From: a candidate division LCP-89 bacterium | GTDB taxonomy: Bacteria; Electryoneota; B3-LCP | Length of the DNA: 9,319 nt | Assembly: GCA_025774735.1 (NCBI GenBank) | Contig: JALGZU010000116.1 | Coordinates: 1-9,319 of the forward strand | Reading direction: 5' to 3' | Shown: positions 1 through 7,376 of the stretch, piece after piece | How the letters are laid out: each line of letters opens with the position of its first letter | Numbering within the stretch: position 1 is the stretch's first letter | Position numbers and translations under genes: made by a program | The notes under the pieces: model-generated | Told to the model about the DNA's origin: nothing | Seen by the model: the letters and a program-made list of their open reading frames with translations, nothing else | The model's database searches: none

Positions 1-831
1 GCCACGGTGTCCCGTGTCAAGGTCCCCTTCGGCATCGCCCAGGTGGGTAAAGCCTTCCGCAACGAGATCACACCGGGTAACTTCATCTTCCGCACGCGGG
101 AATTCTCGCAGATGGAGATGCAGTACTTCGTCAAGCCGGGCGACGACGAAAAGTGGTTCGAGTACTGGAAAGAGCAGCGCATGGAGTTCTACCTGAAACT
201 GGGCATCCGCGAGGAGAAGCTGCGCTTCAAGGAACACGGTCCCGACGAGCTGGCGCACTACGCCAAGACCGCCTGGGATGTCATGTACGAATTTCCCTTC
301 GGCTGGCAGGAGCTGGAAGGGATACACAACCGCACCGACTTCGACCTGAAACGCCACCAGGAGTATTCCGGCAAATCGCTGCTCTACTTCGACGACGCCA
401 CCAAGGAGAAATACCTTCCCTTTATCATAGAAACCTCCGCCGGGCTGAACCGCACCATGCTGGCGGTCATGCTGGACGCCTACTGGGAAGACGAAGAGCA
501 CGACCGGGTGGTCTTGAAGCTGCACCCGAGGCTGGCGCCGGTCAAGGCGGTGATCTGTCCGCTGGTCAAGAAAGACGGCCTACCGGAAATCGCCCGTAAG
601 ATCGAGGAGGATTTGCGCCCCCATTTCCCGGTGATCTACGACCAGCAGAGTTCCATTGGTAAGCGTTACTACCGTCAGGATGAAGCCGGTACGCCTTACG
701 GCATCACCGTCGATCACCAATCGGTCGAAGATAACACCGTCACCCTGCGCGACCGGGACACACTGGAACAGGTGCGGCTGCCGATTCCATCCCTCGTCGA
801 AGAAATCCTGAAACGGCTAAAAGCAGCTTAA
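1..831 (+). CDS. glyQS: Glycyl-tRNA synthetase, dimeric type (C-terminal part)
   Basis: Cytoplasmic class II aminoacyl-tRNA synthetase that charges tRNA-Gly with glycine using ATP. The frame is open from base 1 and the gene starts before the window, so only the last 276 residues are seen; by comparison with the usual 440-460 residue length, roughly the first 40% is missing. Visible motif 2 is the FRNE near residues 19-22, followed by the family signature TPGNFIFRTREFSQMEMQYF. A GlyRS-specific stretch with NRTDFDLKRH follows. Motif 3 is SAGLNR with Arg near residue 151. An anticodon-binding domain runs from about residue 175 (HPRLAPVK) to the end, with KRYYRQDEAGTPYGITVD typical of class IIa enzymes. 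This is the eukaryote/Thermus-like alpha2 enzyme, not the alpha2beta2 GlyQ+GlyS type. The identification is firm. An internal GTG at 7 is not the start. Confidence 0.96.
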   Translation, partial: ATVSRVKVPFGIAQVGKAFRNEITPGNFIFRTREFSQMEMQYFVKPGDDEKWFEYWKEQRMEFYLKLGIREEKLRFKEHGPDELAHYAKTAWDVMYEFPFGWQELEGIHNRTDFDLKRHQEYSGKSLLYFDDATKEKYLPFIIETSAGLNRTMLAVMLDAYWEDEEHDRVVLKLHPRLAPVKAVICPLVKKDGLPEIARKIEEDLRPHFPVIYDQQSSIGKRYYRQDEAGTPYGITVDHQSVEDNTVTLRDRDTLEQVRLPIPSLVEEILKRLKAA

Positions 832-908
832 TATTCCAGTTTTTGGCCCATATTTCTTGCCTTTTGCGACCCAGATCACAAAAGTATGCCCACCACGTTC
901 GTATTATC

Positions 909-950
909 TGGAACGATTTTGGCATGTTCCATCGGGGTTCATCAGAACCC
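909..950 (+). other. Two tandem small hairpins between glyQS and the protease gene
   Basis: The 248-base gap 832-1079 contains two adjacent inverted repeats. TGGAAC (909-914) pairs with GTTCCA (926-931) across an 11-base loop. GGGTTC (935-940) pairs with GAACCC (945-950) across the loop ATCA. Neither is followed by a T run, so they do not look like a classical intrinsic terminator. They could end the glyQS transcript by another route or be leader structure of the next gene. The rest of the gap has an AT-rich patch near 1025-1040 that might hold a promoter, but I could not match a convincing -35/-10 pair. Confidence 0.3.
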
Positions 951-1067
951 AGCCTCGATAGTGTGCAATTTCACGCAGATTGGGAAAAAATCGCACGCCT
1001 GGCTCTCAAGATCAGATTGTACCGATATTTATAAAAAAACTCGCTAGATAAACGCAGCTCTATCACT

Positions 1068-1073
1068 GAGGAG
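1068..1073 (+). promoter_or_regulatory. Ribosome binding site of the C25 protease gene
   Basis: GAGGAG lies six bases before the ATG at 1080. It fixes the start, because the signal peptide begins directly after that ATG. Confidence 0.8.
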
Positions 1074-1079
1074 AACAAC

Positions 1080-3809
1080 ATGACGCTTGGAAGAGGCAAA
1101 TGGTTTGGATTTTTGTTGTGCCTGCTGCTATCGGCTACGATGGCCGCAGCCGCTCCGCAATGGATTTCCCTGAATGATGTAACCGAATCCGTTCCGACGG
1201 TCGAGGTGCTCGATCACAACAGTACCAGAACGACATTGCGCGTGAGCCTGCACGGGTTCTGGATGGAAGAAGTCGAGGAGGCAGGCGAAACTTACCAGGT
1301 ATTAAGTCTGGACAGCTGGGCGACGACGATGAAGGTCGGTTCCCCCATGCTGCCCAAAATCATCGAGAGGGTGGGTATCCCGGCGCGATCCGATCTGCGC
1401 CTGAAGGTGTCGAACCTCGAGACGGTGCGGGTTCCCGGGTACCGACTGTACCCCTTCCAGACACCCACGACTGACGAGACCATATCGGTGCCGTTCGTCA
1501 TGGATCAGCAGGCGTACTCATTGGATGCTCTCTATCCCACTGCAGTCGCTACCGTGTCGCAACCGCACATCTGGCGGGACGTTCGCTTGACCGAACTGCA
1601 TCTTTCACCCATGCGTTACAATCCGGCCAGCCGGGAACTGGTCATCGCCACATCTTTCGACGTGGTGATCGAATATTCCGGCGTCAACAACCACAATGCC
1701 CTGGAAAAGGAGCCGACCACCGTCAATCCGAACTTCGACAGACTCTACAGAGCCGGACTGATCAATTACGAGCAGATGGGGCTCGACGTCACCCGAATCG
1801 ACGAACCCGGAACAAAATATCTATTCATCATGAAGCCGGAAGCACAGCCCTACGTGCAGTCTCTGATAAACTTCCGGCACGCCCAGGGATACAAGACGGA
1901 AATCCGCCACATCGAATCCCCTGGCTTTGATGATGAATATGAGATCAAGGCTTACATCGATGAGCTCTATTATACCACCAGCCTGGAATACGTCCTGCTG
2001 GTCGGTGATGCTTACTACAGCGGAGGTCCTTCCGCCGTGGACGTCCCTATGTACTACTGGCAGGTGGGTACTTATCCCACATACTCCGATTCCTGGTACG
2101 TTTCGCTGCAGGGCAATAACGACTACTACGCTGATTTGGCTATCGGCCGCATCGTCTACGACGGCGCTTCCGATCTGGAACACCAGATGACCAAGATCAT
2201 GGACTATCTCCAGGCTCCGGATACCTCGAGCGACTGGGCTAAGAACTCACTCCTGGTGGCGCACCAGGAACAGTATCCTCTCAAGTACACCCAGTGCAAG
2301 GAGGAGATCCGGACATTTACTTACGCCCTCGAAACCCCGACTTTCGGTACGGCTTACGGCGGCGCCGGCGCCACCAATCAGGATGTCATCAATTACCTGA
2401 ATACTAACAGCTCAGGAATTCTGAACTACCGCGGTCACGGCTCCCAGACGGCCTGGATCGGCTGGTCTCCTTCCGGCAGTTTCACCGCCACGCACGTCAA
2501 CCAGCTGACGAACTTCGACCGCTACTTCGTGCACTTCGACGTCTGCTGTGACAACATGGACTTCCCGGGCTATAACGGCAACTGCCTGGCCGAAACGTTC
2601 ATGAAGGCTCCGGCGGCGGCCATCGCTGTCCACGGCGCCATCGTCCCGTCGTACACCATCCCCAACCACGACTACGACAAAGAATTCTACAAGGGAGTTT
2701 ACAACGAGGGAATCTGGAACATCGGTTACGCCTCCAACTTCGCCAACGTCACCGTGGTAAGTGTCCATGGTTCGATAGGGGAATCCAACTATCGCACCTA
2801 CCTGTGGCTGGGCGACGCCTGCACCGATCTCTGGACGGATCTCCCGGAACAGCTGGCCATCGATTATTCCAGCACCGTGAACCTGGCCACCGAAGACTTC
2901 GCCGTCACGGTAACCAAAGATGGTGTGCCGGTTGAAAACGCTCTGGTCTGCGCGCAGTCCGACTTCGCTTACGCCAGGGGATTCACCAATAGTTCCGGCG
3001 TTGCGTACCTGGTCTTCTCCGAGTTACCAGAAGCCACTACGGACGTGACCATCACCGCCACGGCGCACAACGGCCTGCCCGCAACGGGCAGTTGCACGGT
3101 CATCCCTACGGGATCTCCCTATGACCTCATGGTACAGATGACGCCCACCGGGTCGACGACTGTTCCACCAAGCGGCGGTACGATACCTTACCACGGCCAG
3201 GTGCAGAACAACGAAACCTATCCGCTGGAGACGGTCATCTGGACGGATTGGATCTATCCCAATGGCGACCTGCACGATCCGTTCATCTACCGTCCCAAGA
3301 ATCTATACCCCGCCGTGCTTATCGAACGGGATCTGAACCTCACGGTCAGCGGTTCCGAACCTGCGGGGACCTATACCTACCGCCTCTGCGTGGGAACGTA
3401 CCAGGGTGGAGCTATCTTCGCCATGGATACGTTCGAGTTCACCAAATCGGCGCTGGATGAATGGCTGGGCGAACCGGGCGAATGGGTCACCGAGTCCGGA
3501 TCGACACCCTGGGAAGACGAAGTGGCTCTGAATTCCTCTGCGCTGCCACAGACGCATTCGTTATCCCAGCATCCCAATCCGTTCAATCCGGAAACGACTA
3601 TCCTGTACGCCCTACCCGAAGGTTCGAAGGTCACCCTGACGATCTTCAACACATTGGGACAGCAGGTAGCCGTGCTGGTGGATGGATTCCGAACCGCCGG
3701 AGTTCACGAAGTGACCTTCAACGCCGAGAATCTCCCCAGCGGAGTGTACGTCAGCGATCTGCGTACCGCCAATACGCACCTGACGAATAAAATGGTTCTG
3801 CTTAAATAA
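1080..3809 (+). CDS. Secreted gingipain-like C25 cysteine protease with T9SS sorting domain
   Basis: Predicted extracellular or cell-surface protease of 909 residues. A signal peptide covers about residues 1-25 (RGKW, then a Leu-rich core, then AAAA). A propeptide-like beta-rich region follows to about residue 240. The C25 catalytic domain spans about 245-590: it begins KYLFIMKPEAQPYVQSL and contains YRGHGSQTAW, whose H453 matches the gingipain catalytic His, and FDVCCDNMDF, whose C490 matches the nucleophile of the gingipain DVACVNGDF motif. The His-Cys spacing is 37, against 33 in RgpB. An Ig-like domain typical of C25 proteases spans about 589-680. A second Ig-like module (about 682-790, with SGG at 698-700) and a Trp-containing linker follow. 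The T9SS type A sorting domain runs from about 828, with PNPFNP at 832-837, to the C-terminal KMVLLK. Its YVSDL replaces the usual YxYRL near the end. PorU, the T9SS sortase, is also C25, but this layout looks more like a secreted cargo protease. Substrate specificity (Arg or Lys) cannot be read. The ATG is supported by a ribosome site. Confidence 0.92.
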   Translation: MTLGRGKWFGFLLCLLLSATMAAAAPQWISLNDVTESVPTVEVLDHNSTRTTLRVSLHGFWMEEVEEAGETYQVLSLDSWATTMKVGSPMLPKIIERVGIPARSDLRLKVSNLETVRVPGYRLYPFQTPTTDETISVPFVMDQQAYSLDALYPTAVATVSQPHIWRDVRLTELHLSPMRYNPASRELVIATSFDVVIEYSGVNNHNALEKEPTTVNPNFDRLYRAGLINYEQMGLDVTRIDEPGTKYLFIMKPEAQPYVQSLINFRHAQGYKTEIRHIESPGFDDEYEIKAYIDELYYTTSLEYVLLVGDAYYSGGPSAVDVPMYYWQVGTYPTYSDSWYVSLQGNNDYYADLAIGRIVYDGASDLEHQMTKIMDYLQAPDTSSDWAKNSLLVAHQEQYPLKYTQCKEEIRTFTYALETPTFGTAYGGAGATNQDVINYLNTNSSGILNYRGHGSQTAWIGWSPSGSFTATHVNQLTNFDRYFVHFDVCCDNMDFPGYNGNCLAETFMKAPAAAIAVHGAIVPSYTIPNHDYDKEFYKGVYNEGIWNIGYASNFANVTVVSVHGSIGESNYRTYLWLGDACTDLWTDLPEQLAIDYSSTVNLATEDFAVTVTKDGVPVENALVCAQSDFAYARGFTNSSGVAYLVFSELPEATTDVTITATAHNGLPATGSCTVIPTGSPYDLMVQMTPTGSTTVPPSGGTIPYHGQVQNNETYPLETVIWTDWIYPNGDLHDPFIYRPKNLYPAVLIERDLNLTVSGSEPAGTYTYRLCVGTYQGGAIFAMDTFEFTKSALDEWLGEPGEWVTESGSTPWEDEVALNSSALPQTHSLSQHPNPFNPETTILYALPEGSKVTLTIFNTLGQQVAVLVDGFRTAGVHEVTFNAENLPSGVYVSDLRTANTHLTNKMVLLK

Positions 3810-3839
3810 CCGGCCTGAGAGGTATGTCTGCTTAAACGT

Positions 3840-3881
3840 AGCAGGGCGAGGGAATTCCCTCGCCCTGCTTGTTATTGTCTT
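3840..3881. terminator. Perfect 30-base palindrome, probable bidirectional terminator
   Basis: 3840-3869 is a perfect palindrome made of AGCAGGGCGAGGGAA and its reverse complement. It is followed on the plus strand by a T-rich stretch (TTGTTATTGTCTT). It lies 30 bases after the stop of the protease gene and 43 bases beyond the stop of the convergent VWA gene. The minus-strand side has only a short T run (ACGTTT), so termination is probably stronger for plus-strand transcripts. Confidence 0.75.
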
Positions 3882-3912
3882 CCTGCCTGCTTGATCGCCT
3901 TGCACAAATCCT

Positions 3913-6159
3913 CTATTTAATCAAAATCATCTTCTTCGTTGCAATGTGGCTGCCGGCTTTTAGCCGGTAAAGGTATACACCCGAGGCCAGTTCCGAAGCG
4001 TCGAAGGTAACATCATGTATACCCGCCTCTCGCCAGCCGTCGACTAAAGTCTCCACCCGTCGGCCGTTAACATCATAAATTATCAGTGTAATTCTGCCTG
4101 CGTCTGGAACGGCGAAGCTAATGCCAGTAATATTATTGAAGGGATTGGGAGTCGCTTGATAAAGCGCGAACTCACGGGGCTGCGCCACAGGCAAGCTTAC
4201 ACCTTCATTTCCAATCGAATCACCCCAATTTAGCCAATCCCCAACCCAGGACCCGCGGCCTGTCTCTAATTTCACGAATTCGATGGAATCAGAATTCCAG
4301 ATTGTGGTTGAGTATATTCCAGCGTGACCGAGGTAAGTATATGCACCCGGAGGTGCGCTGAAGGGTACTTCTTGAACTCTGTACCAACCTAGAGTTCCCG
4401 GAGCCAGCTCGATGCTGTAAGGCCCCATTAATGGGCCGAACGTTGTGTAGTCTGGTGGAATTTTTACCTCTGACCATAGATCTATCGTCTCCGCCACTGA
4501 ACCCTCGTTAGCAACGAAAATGTAGAATTCGAAGCTGCCACCTGAGATCGGAATCTGGATTGATGAAATAAAGGGGACCAATGTGACTTGAATGGGCAGC
4601 GTCGTAACGTCCACAAAATGCGTGCCGTGGATATTGTATGACTCCCAGTTGTCTATGGCTCGAATGAAGTACTTCAAATCCAGAGAAGAGAACAGCGCCG
4701 AAGCGGGAATTGAAGCTTCCCATGTATCGCCGCCGGTATAGTGCATGGGAATTTCTGACCAGAAGATTTCTCCGGTATTTTGGAAGTAAAGCAACACCTG
4801 ATCAACATTCAGAGTGTTGTCAGTTACATCGCAGGTAATCGGCATTTCTGTTTGGTTGTCCCATGTTACAACCGGTATATGGGTGATCTCCGGGGTCTCA
4901 TTGGGCAGCACTGCGATTTGGTGTGGATAGATCGTTTGATTGGACTCGGGTGAAGTAGTGATGTGGTAATAGTTATCCGCCGCCTGAACGTAAAATTCTA
5001 TACCTGGCGGTTGCATATCGCTCGCTTCGAACGTATACTCATACAGACTGTCGGCAACGTGATTCATGACTCTGTGGTAAAATCGAATTTCCCCCATAGA
5101 GCGATACCTGACCAGGGTTGCAGTCAGAAAATCGTTGTCGGTAATCCAAGCTTGTACAGTCACAGGAACGCCAGTCTGCTGAGAAACGGTCAACAAGCTG
5201 TCCTGCGTATAGGGAGTCAGAGTGATGACGGGTGCAAAATTGCTGACCCACGGTGCGTTGTACTGTGAGCTATCAGTATTGCTGAGTGACAGATAGGATA
5301 CCTGTACCTCTATCGTTCGGGAACTACCATTCGGTGTCGGATCAGGGCTAACGTAAGCAACTTCGTATTGATTCTGATAAGCACGTTGAATCTGCTGATA
5401 GTACAACCAGAGCGAATCCGGGGTAGTGTAGATGTAGGATCCACCGGTGGCGTTTGCCACTTGTATGAGCGGATCAGGATTCACACTTCCCAATCCGATA
5501 GTGTAAACGGGAGCACCGATGAGGTTCGCTAATGTGGCAACGGTGTGCAGAGTATAAGATTGGCTGCTGTTATCCTGACCATCGGTGAAACCGATCATCA
5601 CTCGGGGATGCGGTTCAAAGCGACACTCCTCCAAAGCCAGATAATAACCATACCATTGAGCGGTCATTCCGTTGGCATAATATTGAAGTACGGCGTCTAG
5701 GAGTAAATCGTAATCGTTGGTCATGGGCTGAACGATTCTGGTGTCGCTAAAATCTTCGAAGAATATCACGGCTGCCTGTTCCTGTGCAAGCTTACCGGTT
5801 ACGAAGGTTGTACAAGCAAAGATGACTTCACCTTCATAACCACCCATACTCCCCGAACAATCCAACGCCATACCATAGCAGGCATTGTTGAATTCTGCGG
5901 TGGTGATGTCAAAGACCACCGGAACGCCATTCTCGAAAACCTCAAAATTGGAATCTGACAGTTCGGTAATTGGAGCACCCGCTGAATCGGTAACTTGAAC
6001 GAACAGGTGGATTTCAGGGAAACCAACCTTATCTAACGCGGCGATTCGGACGTTTAGGGAATCCTCCCTTTGTGCTTGGGAATAAGCTTCAGGGACCTGA
6101 CTGAATGTGAGGGCTACGATAATAACAGTCAGCGCAGAAAACAACTGCTTTGAATGCAT
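3913..6159 (-). CDS. Secreted VWA-domain protein with Ig-like repeats and T9SS sorting domain
   Basis: Predicted surface or secreted adhesion or binding protein of 748 residues; the ligand is unknown. A signal peptide covers about 1-29 (QLFSALTVIIVALTF, cleavage after SQA). A short beta domain follows with VTDSAGAPITEL and NFEVFENG, common in bacterial VWFA-related proteins. The VWA domain (about 92-265) has a complete metal-binding MIDAS: D100-x-S102-x-S104, T166 and D193 in FTDGQDN. Two tandem similar Ig-like repeats (about 326-402 and 433-513) each end in a Y/F-x-x-A-x-D-N motif. An Ig-like module at 524-631 resembles that of the convergent protease. The sorting domain starts near 665, with PNPFNN at 671-676, and ends KKMILIK. 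A longer frame opens with GTG at 6171, but GGAGGT lies inside those extra codons and points to the ATG at 6159. In sampled lines its base composition is AT-richer than that of its neighbours. Confidence 0.9.
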   Translation of the reverse strand: MHSKQLFSALTVIIVALTFSQVPEAYSQAQREDSLNVRIAALDKVGFPEIHLFVQVTDSAGAPITELSDSNFEVFENGVPVVFDITTAEFNNACYGMALDCSGSMGGYEGEVIFACTTFVTGKLAQEQAAVIFFEDFSDTRIVQPMTNDYDLLLDAVLQYYANGMTAQWYGYYLALEECRFEPHPRVMIGFTDGQDNSSQSYTLHTVATLANLIGAPVYTIGLGSVNPDPLIQVANATGGSYIYTTPDSLWLYYQQIQRAYQNQYEVAYVSPDPTPNGSSRTIEVQVSYLSLSNTDSSQYNAPWVSNFAPVITLTPYTQDSLLTVSQQTGVPVTVQAWITDNDFLTATLVRYRSMGEIRFYHRVMNHVADSLYEYTFEASDMQPPGIEFYVQAADNYYHITTSPESNQTIYPHQIAVLPNETPEITHIPVVTWDNQTEMPITCDVTDNTLNVDQVLLYFQNTGEIFWSEIPMHYTGGDTWEASIPASALFSSLDLKYFIRAIDNWESYNIHGTHFVDVTTLPIQVTLVPFISSIQIPISGGSFEFYIFVANEGSVAETIDLWSEVKIPPDYTTFGPLMGPYSIELAPGTLGWYRVQEVPFSAPPGAYTYLGHAGIYSTTIWNSDSIEFVKLETGRGSWVGDWLNWGDSIGNEGVSLPVAQPREFALYQATPNPFNNITGISFAVPDAGRITLIIYDVNGRRVETLVDGWREAGIHDVTFDASELASGVYLYRLKAGSHIATKKMILIK

Positions 6160-6163
6160 TTGT

Positions 6164-6169
6164 ACCTCC
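6164..6169 (-). promoter_or_regulatory. Ribosome binding site deciding the VWA protein start
   Basis: GGAGGT on the minus strand ends four bases before the ATG at 6159. It overlaps the alternative GTG start at 6171, which argues against that longer version. Confidence 0.8.
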
Positions 6170-6213
6170 ACAAATTATATAGATAAACTTAGATCTCGAT
6201 TCCCACCGAATAC

Positions 6214-6242
6214 AATATAATACCCTTTATTCAAATTGTCAA
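6214..6242 (-). promoter_or_regulatory. Sigma-70-like promoter of the VWA gene
   Basis: On the minus strand, TTGACA (6242-6237) is followed by a 17-base spacer and TATATT (6219-6214). That is a perfect -35 and a 5/6 -10 at ideal spacing. Upstream, 6243-6290 is very A/T-rich with an A6T5 tract at 6262-6272, which could act as an UP element. A start near 6207 would give a leader of about 48 bases before the ATG at 6159. This is the best promoter match in the window. Confidence 0.65.
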
Positions 6243-6387
6243 CATTTATTTACAAAAAGAGAAAAAATTTTTCTATTGATGATATAATCTTGAATTTCAT
6301 ATTACAATGCCTGATCATTTAAGGCGTAGGCGGGATTTAGATATCATGTATTTGATGTTGATATTACAACGATCGGTTTACCGAAGA

Positions 6388-7197
6388 TCAGTTTACCCCT
6401 TCTTCTTCCCCGCGGATGCTAATGACCGTTTCACTGATGGGGATCTGCCTGCCGGCTTTTTCCATGGCTTGCTGGACTATCTGCGTCAATCCGCCGCAGC
6501 AGGGCACTTCCATAATGACCACCTCGACGCTCTTAGGCCCGCCGAGCTTGATGATCTGTGCAATCTTCTCGATATAAGCTTCCACGTCGTCCAGCTTCGG
6601 GCAGCCCACGGCCAGCGCTTTGCCTTCGAGGAAATCCTCGTGAAAGTTCGCGTAGGTGAAGGGGACGCAGTCCGCCACGATGGCCAGGTCGGCATCTTTA
6701 AAGTAGGGGGCAAAAGGCGGCACCAGGTGGAGCTGGATTGGCCATTGGCGCAGAGCGGACTTGAAGCGGACTTTCTTTGAAGCGCTTCCGGATTCTTTGG
6801 CGCCCTCCTCCCACTGCATTATCTGCGCCGAAGGGCAGCCTTTGAACGACGGCGGCATTTTATGAGAATGGTGCTCGGGAAGCTCGTCGGCATGCTCCTT
6901 CATATGTTGAAGGTGCTCATCCAGCATCTCCGGAGCGACCTCTTTAATATGCGCGATGGTGGCCTCCTCGTCGTAGGAATCGACCTCTCTTTCGACGATG
7001 GTCAGAGCCCCGGTCGGGCAGTTGCCCAGGCAGGCTCCCAGGCCATCACAGAAGATCTCCCTCACCAGCCGTGCCTTGGGGCCCTCTGGAGTGTCCACTA
7101 TTTCAATGGCCTGTTCGGGACAGGCGGGAATACAGATTTCACAACCGTCGCACAAATCCTCGTCGATTTCGATGATTTTCCTGGTCACCTTATTCAT
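6388..7197 (-). CDS. 4Fe-4S ferredoxin-type protein with conserved C-terminal Cys domain
   Basis: Predicted cytoplasmic iron-sulfur electron-transfer or sensing protein of 269 residues, with no signal peptide. Residues 1-70 form a ferredoxin-like domain. The first motif is canonical, CDGCEICIPACP (C16, C19, C22, C26). The second is CDGLGACLGNCP (C50, C56, C60), where the expected second Cys is Leu53; I recall this as common in the family, so it may be natural. An acidic, His-rich linker follows at about 72-113 (HLQHMKEH, PEHHSHK), then GCPSAQ with C121. The C-terminal domain has further Cys in VADCVPFTYANF (C177), AVGCPKLDD (C199) and VPCCGGL (C233, C234). The domain order resembles the ferredoxin-like proteins that in some anaerobes are found with the hybrid-cluster protein Hcp (FrdX-like); that link is from memory and not shown here. 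The ATG at 7197 has an AAGGGA site (7207-7202) four bases upstream. A terminator separates it from the upstream cytochrome gene. The domain call is firm, the role is not. Confidence 0.85.
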   Translation of the reverse strand: MNKVTRKIIEIDEDLCDGCEICIPACPEQAIEIVDTPEGPKARLVREIFCDGLGACLGNCPTGALTIVEREVDSYDEEATIAHIKEVAPEMLDEHLQHMKEHADELPEHHSHKMPPSFKGCPSAQIMQWEEGAKESGSASKKVRFKSALRQWPIQLHLVPPFAPYFKDADLAIVADCVPFTYANFHEDFLEGKALAVGCPKLDDVEAYIEKIAQIIKLGGPKSVEVVIMEVPCCGGLTQIVQQAMEKAGRQIPISETVISIRGEEEGVN

Positions 7198-7305
7198 AGC
7201 GTCCCTTTTTTCTCTCGGTTTTTACTCAAGTTAGCCCATTTTAGAAATGTACGGTATTATTTACCAGCCAGTTGGTGGGAAAGCCTCTCCAAGTTCACCT
7301 TGAAT

Positions 7306-7338
7306 AAACAAAAATGACGGACGGCGCTGAGCCGTCCG
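7306..7338 (-). terminator. Intrinsic terminator after the multiheme cytochrome gene
   Basis: On the minus strand, CGGACGGC (7338-7331) pairs perfectly with GCCGTCCG (7325-7318) across a 5-base loop. It is followed by TCATTTTTGTTTA. It lies about 40 bases after the cytochrome stop codon and before the 4Fe-4S gene. The remaining gap down to 7198 contains a small GGTA-N5-TACC dyad (about 7252-7264) and no promoter I could match well. Confidence 0.8.
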
Positions 7339-7376
7339 CCCTATCGAAACAGCTATTCTATGCGCTCGACAAGTAG

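Noticed and set aside
843..1034. 63-codon plus-strand frame between glyQS and the protease gene
   Set aside because: No ribosome site before its ATG, no recognisable motif, and it contains the two hairpins of that gap.
6160..6171. GTG at 6171 as start of the VWA protein
   Set aside because: The four extra codons contain the GGAGGT ribosome site for the ATG at 6159, which is followed directly by a good signal peptide.
6307..6780. 157-codon plus-strand frame
   Set aside because: Mostly antisense to the 4Fe-4S gene, with no ribosome site and a composition typical of a shadow frame.
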